Below, in pieces: positions 28,309 through 37,100 of a stretch of 64,000 nt of DNA (positions are counted from its first letter, which is position 1; each line of letters opens with the position of its first letter). A program made the position numbers and the translations under genes. The notes under the pieces were generated by a model. It made no database searches and was not told where the DNA came from. It saw only the letters and a program-made list of their open reading frames with translations. This stretch comes from Myxococcus stipitatus DSM 14675 (GTDB lineage: Bacteria > Myxococcota > Myxococcia > Myxococcales > Myxococcaceae): positions 2,790,001-2,854,000 of the forward strand of contig NC_020126.1 of the NCBI RefSeq assembly GCF_000331735.1, in the 5' to 3' direction.

Positions 28309-29847
28309 TCAGCGTCCGAGGGCCTGGAGCACGACGCCTGCGGCATTGTGTCCCGCCGCTCCGATGACACTGCCGGCCGGATGGCAGCCCGCGCTGCAGA
28401 AGTAGAGCCCCTGCACCGGCGTCTCGTAGGGCAACCGGTCGGTGAAGCCCAGCTTGTTGTCCACATGATGGATGTGGCCGCCGGTGATGCCGAAGTGGCT
28501 CTCGATTTTGGGGGGCGTGAGGGCGAAGTACTCCTGGACCTGGTCGCTGGTGCCCGGCGCGAAGCGGTCGCAGATGGACAGCAGGTGCTGGATGTAGCGC
28601 GACTCTTCCTTCTCCCACGTCGTGCCCTCGAGCTTGTAGGGCACCCACTCCACGAAGAGCGCGGAGTTGTGGTGGCCTTCCTTGTCGCGCAGCGACGGGT
28701 CCACCGTGGTGTGGATGTACCACTCGATGGAGGGGAACTCGGACAGCTTGCCCGCATGCGTGTCCCGGTAGGATCGCTCGAGCGCGCCCAGCACGTCCTC
28801 CTCCTGCGGCAACAGGTGGATGGTGGGGCCGAACTGGCCTCGGTCCTCCGGCAGGCACGTGAAGGTGGGCAGGTTCTTCAGGCACAGGTTCACCTTGAGG
28901 GTGGTGCCCGGCACGGCCATCGCGTTCACCTTCGTGCGGTAGTCGGCGGGCAGTGCGCTGGACTCCACCAGCTTCAGCGTGCGGAACGGGTCGCCGTTGG
29001 ACACGACGACGTTGGCCTTCAGCTCCTCGCCGTTCTCCAGCACGACGCCCTTCACCACGCCCTGGTCCACGCGGACGGACGTCACCTTCGCGCCGGTGCG
29101 AATGGTGGCGCCGTACTTGCGCGCGACGTTGGCGATGGACTGGGTGACGGTGCCCATGCCGCCGCCCACGATCATCCACGTGCCGCCGCTGCCCGGCAGT
29201 CGACACATGTTGTGGACGAGCAGGTTCATCCCCGTGCCCGGCGTGTCATAGCCGCCATCAAGTCCGGAGAAGGCGTCCGTCACCGCGTACATCGCCTTCA
29301 CCAGGTCCGACTTGAAGTTGAAGCGCTCCAGGTACTGGCGCGCGGAGCCTCGGCACAGGCGGATGAAGTGCTGGCGCAGGGCAGGGCGGATGTAGCGCTC
29401 GGCCGTCTCCTCCAGGGACAGCGGCGGCTTGAGCCATGCGGGGGCCAGGTCGTCGCGCAGCGCGGCCAGCTCCGCGTTCATCGCCTGGTTGGCCTCCCAG
29501 TCCTGCTGCGAGAAGAACTCCACGAACTGGCGCTGGAGGTCCTTCTCATCCGAGCCGAACAGCAGGTAGCGCTTGTCCCTCGTGGGGAGGAAGTAGTGCG
29601 GGTCTCTTCGCTTGAGCGGCAGGTCCAGCTCCAGCTCGCGAAGCAGCTCCGGCGGCATGAGGCCCAGCAGGTATGCACCCGTGGACACGCCGAGGCCCGG
29701 CGCGCTCTTGAACGGATACTCCGTGCGGCACGCGCCACCGATGACGTCCTTCTCCTCCAGGACGGTGACGGAAAGGCCTCGCCGCGCGAGCATCGCCGCG
29801 GTCACGAGTCCGTTGTGTCCTGCTCCCACCACGATGACGTCGGGCAT
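28309..29847 (-). CDS. FAD-dependent oxidoreductase, phytoene-desaturase/PYROXD2 type
   Basis: This 512-residue protein has a strong ribosome site (GAGGAGGA) before the ATG at 29847. The dinucleotide motif VIVVGAGHNGLVTAAMLA opens the protein. The C-terminal FAD-binding segment is GLYFCSAGCHPAGSVIGAAG. It fits the amine-oxidase/phytoene-dehydrogenase superfamily, and the internal motifs (STGAYLLGLMPPELL, GYDTPGTGMNLLVHNM) are those of the PYROXD2 branch rather than carotenoid desaturases. The substrate is unknown. It stands alone between dnaX and a divergent glycosyltransferase gene. Confidence 0.8.
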   Translation of the reverse strand: MPDVIVVGAGHNGLVTAAMLARRGLSVTVLEEKDVIGGACRTEYPFKSAPGLGVSTGAYLLGLMPPELLRELELDLPLKRRDPHYFLPTRDKRYLLFGSDEKDLQRQFVEFFSQQDWEANQAMNAELAALRDDLAPAWLKPPLSLEETAERYIRPALRQHFIRLCRGSARQYLERFNFKSDLVKAMYAVTDAFSGLDGGYDTPGTGMNLLVHNMCRLPGSGGTWMIVGGGMGTVTQSIANVARKYGATIRTGAKVTSVRVDQGVVKGVVLENGEELKANVVVSNGDPFRTLKLVESSALPADYRTKVNAMAVPGTTLKVNLCLKNLPTFTCLPEDRGQFGPTIHLLPQEEDVLGALERSYRDTHAGKLSEFPSIEWYIHTTVDPSLRDKEGHHNSALFVEWVPYKLEGTTWEKEESRYIQHLLSICDRFAPGTSDQVQEYFALTPPKIESHFGITGGHIHHVDNKLGFTDRLPYETPVQGLYFCSAGCHPAGSVIGAAGHNAAGVVLQALGR

Positions 29848-29916
29848 GTCTTCCTCCTCGGGGAACCGTGTTCCTAGCCGAGCGAGGGCCTGGCGGACAA
29901 ACGTCACCTGTCTTGC

Positions 29917-31407
29917 GTGGGGACTCTTGCCAAGGGAGAGTCCTCGGCACCTGTGTCAGCCTCCACACCCGCCCTCCCCAGCGCCGACTCGACTCCCACC
30001 AGGCTCCCCGATGACCCGGGGCCCGCCGTGACTCGAAAGCACTCCGTCGCGGCGGTCTGGAGTCTTGCCGTCGTGGCGCTCCTGCCCGCCGTGGTGGCCG
30101 TGGTGCAACTGGGCCGCATCCACCCGGATGAGGTGTACCAGGCCCTGGAGCCCGCCTGGTGGCGCGTCCATGGCTACGGCGTGCTGGCGTGGGAGTGGCG
30201 CGATGGCATTCGCAACTGGGCTGTACCTGGTGTCCTGGCCGGCTTCCTCAAGCTGGCCTCCTGGTTGGGCATCACCGACCCGCAGGGCTATCGCGCGGTG
30301 ACGGCGCTGCCGCAGCTCGCCCTGCACGCCTGGAGCCTGTGGGCCGTGTACCGCTTCGCCGCTCGTCGGGCGGGGAGCGCGGGGGGCTGGCTGGCCGTCT
30401 TGTTGGTGGGCCTGTATGGGCCCGTGGTCGTCTTCGCGGGGCGCACCCTGTCGGAGTCCTTCTCCACGTCCTTCCTCCTGGTGGCCATGGAGGCCCTGGA
30501 CCGGCGCGAGCGAGAGGTGAGGGCGGGGCTCGTGGGCGGCGCGGCGCTGGGGCTGGCGGTGGTGACACGCTATCCGTCCGCCATCTTCGTCCTCGCGGCG
30601 CTCCTCTGGCTGCTGGCGATGCGGCGCTGGAGGATGTTCCTCTTCACGTGTCTGGGCGGACTGGTGGTGGCGGTGGGGCTGGGGCTCCTGGACCACCTCA
30701 CCTGGGGCAGCCCCTTCCATTCCTTCATCGCCTACGTCCGCTTCAACGTCCTGTCTGGTGACGCGGCGGCGCGCTTCGGAGCGGACCCGCCGCGCTTCTA
30801 CCTGATGCCCTTGCTGTCGGCCGTGCCCGCCTGGGCGTGGTGCGCGGTTCCGCTGGCGCTGGTGGCCGCGAAGCGGAAGTGGGCGGTGTCACTGCCGCTG
30901 GCGTGCGCGACGCTCTACCTGGCCGCGCTGCTGAAGACGGCGCACAAGGAGGAGCGCTTCCTCTACCCGGCGCTGGTGCTGGCCGTGCTCGCCGCCGCGC
31001 CGCTGGTGGCCGCCTTCATCACCACGCAGGCTCGCCGGGAGCTTCGTTGGGGCCTGTCCGTGATGGCCTTGGGCGTCGGGGCGGCTTCCGCCTTCTACTT
31101 CCCGCCCTTTGACCTTCGAGGGGACGAGTTCCGCGCCATCGTCGCGTCCACCCGGAGGGAAGGCGCCACGGGCGTGCTCATCGTCGCCGAGGGACTCTGG
31201 GGCGCCGGTGGGTTCTTCTACCTGGGCAAGGAAATCCCCTGGCTCACCTGCGACTGGCCTCGCGACGAGGCCTTCCAGGTGGCCATGAGGGAGCGCCGCT
31301 TCAACCGGGTCGTCACCATCGATGACCGGACGCTCCCGGAGCTCGAGGCGGCGGGCTTCCGCACCGTCGAGCGCTTCGGTCGTCAGTCGCTGCTCGTGCG
31401 GGACTGA
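29917..31407 (+). CDS. Integral-membrane glycosyltransferase, GT22 (Alg9/PIG-B) type
   Basis: This protein has up to 496 residues. GTG 29917 or GTG 30028 could be the start; the first 37 residues are low-complexity and perhaps not translated. About nine membrane helices follow. Early in the protein HPDEVYQALEPAWWRVHGYG and then AWEWRDGIRNWAVPG match the HPDE...E and WEW...R patterns of GT22 mannosyltransferases, which use lipid-linked sugars. KTAHKEERFLYPAL near residue 345 is the HKEERF motif of that family. It therefore probably adds a hexose to a lipid or glycan at the inner membrane. Confidence 0.75.
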   Translation: MGTLAKGESSAPVSASTPALPSADSTPTRLPDDPGPAVTRKHSVAAVWSLAVVALLPAVVAVVQLGRIHPDEVYQALEPAWWRVHGYGVLAWEWRDGIRNWAVPGVLAGFLKLASWLGITDPQGYRAVTALPQLALHAWSLWAVYRFAARRAGSAGGWLAVLLVGLYGPVVVFAGRTLSESFSTSFLLVAMEALDRREREVRAGLVGGAALGLAVVTRYPSAIFVLAALLWLLAMRRWRMFLFTCLGGLVVAVGLGLLDHLTWGSPFHSFIAYVRFNVLSGDAAARFGADPPRFYLMPLLSAVPAWAWCAVPLALVAAKRKWAVSLPLACATLYLAALLKTAHKEERFLYPALVLAVLAAAPLVAAFITTQARRELRWGLSVMALGVGAASAFYFPPFDLRGDEFRAIVASTRREGATGVLIVAEGLWGAGGFFYLGKEIPWLTCDWPRDEAFQVAMRERRFNRVVTIDDRTLPELEAAGFRTVERFGRQSLLVRD

Positions 31408-31432
31408 GAACCCGCCGTCTGCCAGGGAGGAG

Positions 31433-31455
31433 GGCGGGCCTGTCCCGCCTTGTTC
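31433..31455 (+). terminator. Terminator after the GT22 gene
   Basis: GGCGGG-CCTGT-CCCGCC (31433-31449) followed by TTGTT lies 26 bases past the stop. Confidence 0.5.
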
Positions 31456-31485
31456 GCCAGCGGACTGGCGATAGCCCGCAAAGGC

Positions 31486-31520
31486 GAAGAGCCAGACCCC
31501 GAAACGAGGACTGGCTCTTC
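31486..31520 (-). terminator. Terminator of the ffs/tRNA cluster
   Basis: A perfect 10-bp inverted repeat (GAAGAGCCAG / CTGGCTCTTC) with a 15-base loop begins six bases past the SRP RNA 3' end. A second 7-bp hairpin TCGCCAG-CGGA-CTGGCGA follows at 31454-31471. Confidence 0.55.
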
Positions 31521-31525
31521 AGAAC

Positions 31526-31605
31526 GGCCGGGACACACGCGGTGGTACGCTACCGTTGCTTCCTTCCGGACCTGGCGGGGTTCGCGCCCCCACGTTGTCC
31601 CGACC
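31526..31605 (-). ncRNA. ffs: Signal recognition particle RNA (small bacterial 4.5S type)
   Basis: On the minus strand the SRP RNA core CCAGGTCCGGAAGGAAGCA is present, with the GGAA tetraloop and the asymmetric A-rich loop that bind Ffh. The ends pair: GGTCGGGACA at the 5' side with TGTCCCGGCC at the 3' side (one G-U). The length is about 80 bases, so this is the short form without an Alu domain. The RNA is last in the serS-tRNA-tadA run and is followed by a hairpin. The exact ends may differ by a few bases. Confidence 0.9.
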
Positions 31606-31640
31606 ACAAATCATGTAGACATCAACGACTGAAATAACAA

Positions 31641-31727
31641 CGGAGAGGGTGGGATTCGAACCCACGATACCCTTTCAGATATACACGCGTTCCAGGCGTG
31701 CGCCTTCAACCGCTCGGCCACCTCTCC
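31641..31727 (-). tRNA. tRNA-Ser(GGA)
   Basis: An 87-base class II tRNA with acceptor GGAGAGG/CCTCTCC, discriminator G, long variable arm and TTCGAAT T-loop. The anticodon loop CTGGAAC reads UCC/UCU. Confidence 0.95.
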
Positions 31728-31740
31728 ATAAAGTCTGGAG

Positions 31741-31827
31741 CGGAGAGCGTAGGATTCGAACCTACGATACCGTTACCGGTATGCCTGATTTCGAGTCAGG
31801 TGCCTTCGACCACTCGGCCAGCTCTCC
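31741..31827 (-). tRNA. tRNA-Ser(CGA)
   Basis: An 87-base class II tRNA with acceptor GGAGAGC/GCTCTCC, discriminator G and long variable arm. The anticodon loop CTCGAAA reads UCG, a frequent serine codon in this GC-rich genome. It lies 6 bases past the tadA stop. Confidence 0.95.
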
Positions 31828-31833
31828 AAGTAT

Positions 31834-32301
31834 TCAATTGTCTCGTCGCTTCGCGCGCAACCGCTCGAAGAACGACTTCAGAAGAATCCTGCTGTCTTCA
31901 GCCAGGATACCACTCGCGACTTGGAGCCGGTGATTATGTCGAGGCTCTTCTGCGAGATTGTAGAGAGAACCGACCGCGCCGGCCTTCGGGTCCATGGCGC
32001 CAAAGACAAGGCGCGTCACCCGGGACTGCACGAGCGCACCGGCGCACATGGCACACGGTTCCAACGTCACGTACAAAGTGACGCCCGTCAATCTCCAGAC
32101 ACCCAGATGCTTTCGCGCTGCATCCAACGCGAGGACTTCGGCATGGGCGAAGGGATTGCGGTCCATCTCTCTGCGGTTGAAACCCGTTCCGATGATGTTT
32201 CCATCATGGACCGCCACCGCACCGACAGGGACCTCTCCGAGTGTCGCGGCTTCCCGCGCGAGCGCGAGCGCCTGCTGCATGAAAGCTTCGTCGTCACTCA
32301 T
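31834..32301 (-). CDS. tadA: tRNA-specific adenosine deaminase TadA
   Basis: This 155-residue protein converts A34 of tRNA-Arg(ACG) to inosine so that one tRNA reads CGU, CGC and CGA. The zinc site is complete: H53-A-E55 (FAHAEVLALD), with E55 the proton shuttle, and P-C83-A-M-C86 (LEPCAMCAG). The gene begins 23 bases after the tRNA-Arg(ACG) gene, its own substrate, on the same strand. Both are probably in one transcript, with serine tRNAs on either side. Confidence 0.93.
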   Translation of the reverse strand: MSDDEAFMQQALALAREAATLGEVPVGAVAVHDGNIIGTGFNRREMDRNPFAHAEVLALDAARKHLGVWRLTGVTLYVTLEPCAMCAGALVQSRVTRLVFGAMDPKAGAVGSLYNLAEEPRHNHRLQVASGILAEDSRILLKSFFERLRAKRRDN

Positions 32302-32324
32302 GGAGACGGCGAGAAGAAGGGAAA

Positions 32325-32398
32325 CGCTCCCTGGAGGATTCGAACCTCCGGCCTTCGGATTCGTAGTCCGACGCTCTATCCAGCTGAGCTAAGGGAGC
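32325..32398 (-). tRNA. tRNA-Arg(ACG)
   Basis: A 74-base tRNA with acceptor GCTCCCT/AGGGAGC, discriminator G and normal D and T loops. The anticodon loop CTACGAA carries A34, the TadA target. It sits directly upstream of tadA. Confidence 0.95.
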
Positions 32399-32430
32399 AA
32401 ATCTTCACGCGCTGCTACAACGATAAGTGG

Positions 32431-32517
32431 CGGAGAGAGAGGGATTCGAACCCTCGATACCCTTTCGAGTATGCAGGTTTAGCAAACCTGTGCCTTCAGC
32501 CTCTCGGCCATCTCTCC
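32431..32517 (-). tRNA. tRNA-Ser(GCT)
   Basis: An 87-base class II tRNA with acceptor GGAGAGA/TCTCTCC and discriminator G. The anticodon loop TTGCTAA reads AGC/AGU. Confidence 0.95.
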
Positions 32518-32559
32518 AACTCTTCTCTGTCAAAGAACCACAAAACTCAAGAACATTTT

Positions 32560-32646
32560 CGGAGGCGGTAGGATTCGAACCTACGGAGAGCTTGCACCCT
32601 CTGCGGTTTTCAAGACCGCTGCCTTCAACCGCTCGGCCACGCCTCC
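32560..32646 (-). tRNA. tRNA-Ser(TGA)
   Basis: An 87-base class II tRNA with acceptor GGAGGCG/CGCCTCC and discriminator G. The anticodon loop CTTGAAA reads UCA and, with wobble, other UCN codons. It is the first tRNA after serS, 106 bases from its stop. Confidence 0.95.
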
Positions 32647-32752
32647 AAACCACCCAGCCGACGGAGCCCCTCGGACCGACGTCGGCCGTGGGGCCGCCCT
32701 TCTACATGATTCTTCGCCCGTTGCAAGCGGATGATCACAACTTCCGCCACAT

Positions 32753-34093
<1,341 letters not shown>

Positions 34094-34128
34094 TCAAGGG
34101 CGGACGCCCTCGGCTCCGGGGGCCTGAC

Positions 34129-34156
34129 GCCGGCCATCCCCAGGGGGACGGCCGGC
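34129..34156 (-). terminator. Strong hairpin between the large TPR gene and serS
   Basis: GCCGGCC/GGCCGGC with an inner TCCCC/GGGGA pairing forms a stem of about 12 bp, starting 13 bases after the stop at 34170. No U-tract follows. It may end the TPR-gene transcript ahead of serS. Confidence 0.45.
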
Positions 34157-34169
34157 TGTCGGCTGCCGG

Positions 34170-37100
34170 CTAGTTCCGCAGGTCGTAGATCTCCTCTTCG
34201 ATGTCCTTCTTGTCGGAAGCGTCCGGCTTCTTCTCCAAGTAGGACTCGAAGGCCTGCACGGCCTCCCGGCGCTTGTTCTTCTCCTTATAGGCGAAGCCCA
34301 GGTAGTAGTAGGTCATCGGGTTCTCCGGCTCGGCCGTGGCGGCCTTGCGGTACCAGTCGATGGCCTTGGCGTGCTGGGCCTGCTCGGTGAAGGCGCGGGC
34401 GACCTTGTAGTAGACGTACGTGAGCTTCGTGTCCGCCTTGAGGGCCTTCTGGTAGCGCTGGATGGCGTCGTTCCAGCGGGCGGCGTTGAAGTACGCATCG
34501 CCGATGGAGCCGAGCACCCGCGTGCGGCGGGGGTCTGACTTGAGGCTCTCCTCGAAGGCGGAGATGGCCTCGTCGAACTCGCCGAGCTCCAGGTGGGCAT
34601 GGCCCAGGGCCTCGTGGGCATCTGCGTTGGCGGGGTCCAGGTCGACGGCGGAGCGCCACTCGCGCATGGCGTCCGGCAGGTTCTTCGCGTCGCGCAGGAT
34701 GACGCCGTAGGCGTAGTGGTAGTCCGGGCGCTTGGGCGCGCGCTCCACCGCCTTGCGCATGGCGTCCATGGCCAGGGTGAACTCCAGCCGCTTCGCCTTG
34801 ACGAGCGCCAGGTAGTAGAGCGCCTCGTGGTTGGAGGGCTCGTTGCTCAGCGCCAGGCCCAGGTTGCTCTCCGCGCCGGGCAGGTCTCCGCGCTCCAGCA
34901 GCACGGCGCCCAGGGTGATGGGAATCGTGGTGGAGCGGGGGTCCTCGCCCTTGGCCTTCTCCAGCTCGGCCACGGCCTCCTCGAGCTTGCCCAGGCGCCA
35001 GAGGACGATGCCGCGCTGCAGCCGGCCGTCCTTGAGCAGGTGCGGGTCCAGCTCCAGCGCGCGGTTGGCCTCCACCTGGGCCTTCTCCAGGTCTCCGGCG
35101 AGCAGCGCCACGCGAGACAGGCCCAGGTGGGCGTCGGCGAGGTTCGGGTCGAGCTGCACGGCGCGGTCGAACTCCTGCTGCCCCAGGAGGGCGTTGTTCT
35201 CCGCGAGGGCCAGTTCACCCAGGCCGGAGCGCACACCCGCGTGGTCCGGAGCCTTGCTGGCGGCCTGCTCCAGCTGGGTGCGAGCCTCCGCGTTGCGCCG
35301 CTGACGCAGGTAGAAGCGGCCCAGGTACAGGTTGGCCTCCACCAGGTTGGTATCCGCGGCGATGGCGCGCTTGTAGTGCCCCTCCGCCTCGGAGAGCTTG
35401 TCCAGCGCGTCCTCGATGCGGCCGTAGAGGTAGGCGATGCGCGCCTCGCTGGGGAAGCGCTCGCTGGCCTTCTGCACCGCCTCCAGCGCCGCCTGCATCT
35501 TGCCCGTCATCACCAGCGAGGAGATGTGGCCGTCGGCGTACTCCAGGTTGTCGGAGGCCTCGGAGGCCAGGGCCGTGTACAGCGGCAGGGCTCCTTCGTA
35601 GTTGCGCTGGGCGCGCATCACGTGGGCGAGCTGGGCCTTGATGAAGTCCGCCTCCGGGTCCTGCTCCAGCGCGGCCTTGAGCTCGGCCTCGGCCTCGCGG
35701 GGCTTGTGCTGGTAGAAGAGCGCCACGCCCTTGAGCCCCCGGGCGCGGGCGAGCTCGGCGGGACCCAGCGCGGACTGGACGTCCTGGGCCAGGGCCTCCT
35801 CCACGGACTGCGCGCCCTTCTCCACGTCCTTGCGGACCAACAGCTGCACGGCGGCGAGCTCCACGGCGGAGGAGGCATGCTTGCGGTCCGCCTCGAGCGC
35901 GGCGGTGTACGCGGCGGCGGCCTCGTCCGCGCGGCCCGCGGCCTGGTGCAGGTTGCCCGTCGCGTGGTGGGCCTTGGCGGACTTCGGGTCCACCGCGAGC
36001 ACCTTCTTCAGGGTCTCGATGGCGGCGTCCCGCTCACGCTTCATGGTCTGCGCTTCGGCCACGAGGAAGGCCAGCTCCAGGTCGCCCTGGTTGCCTTCAC
36101 GGCTGAACGCGTCCATCAGCGGAACCAGCGCCGCGTCCGCCTGCCGGCCGGCGAGGGAGAGCGCCGCGCCCGCCTTGATGAAGTCGACGTCCTTCTCGCC
36201 CAGCAGCGCGATGTCCAGCAGGGCCTCCCGGCAGCGCGCCATGTCGGCAGGCTGCGCCGCGGAGTACTTGCGCTGCAGGTAGGTGACGGACTGGCACCAC
36301 AGCGAGCGCACCGCCGGGTACTCCTTCTGCTGGAGGGCCTGGGCGGAGAGGGTCTGCGCCTGCTGGTAGCTGGCGAAGGTGTCCTGGAGGAGCGCCTGCT
36401 TCGCCTGCGTCACGAGCTGCGCCTCGGGTGAGCCGTCCGAGACGCGCGCGGGGAACATGGCGCGGCGGCCGAAGGCGCCATAGCGCGTGCCGAACTCGGT
36501 GCCCGCGCCGATGGCGAGCAGCGCCGCGGCCACGCCCGCGGCGACGAACAAGGGGATGCGTTTCTTGAGCTTCTCGTTGGCGCCGCTGCGGTCCACCACG
36601 GAGACCGCGGCCATGCGGCCTTCGTAGAGCTGCTCCAGCCGACGCATGTTCGCCTGTGTGCCGTTCCCATCGGCGCGAGGCGCGTCCGCGTCCGTCGCGG
36701 TGGCGGCGACCGGGGCCGCGGCGACGACCTTGGCGGGGCCTTCCATCAGCCGCTGGATGGCGGCGGCGAAGGTGGGGATGGTGCCGATGGCGGACCACGT
36801 CTCCGAGTCCAGCGAGACGTCCTCGTTGCCCAGGAGCTGCCCGTCCTCGAGCATCTTGACGACGACGCCCTCGTCGAAGGGGCCGAACACCTTGCCCGAG
36901 CGGCGGCGGACGTGGAAGCGGCGCACCTTCGTGCCCGCCTGCGCGCCGGCGTCGCGGCTGGCGGCGTCGTCGATGAAGGACAGCATCTCCAGGCCATCCG
37001 CCGGGCCCGCGTTGGGCGGAGGCGGAAGCGGGTCGGAGAGGTCGGCCTCCAGGTCATCCGCCGGTCGCGCGGTGGGGTCGAACTCGAGCGAATCCGGGAT

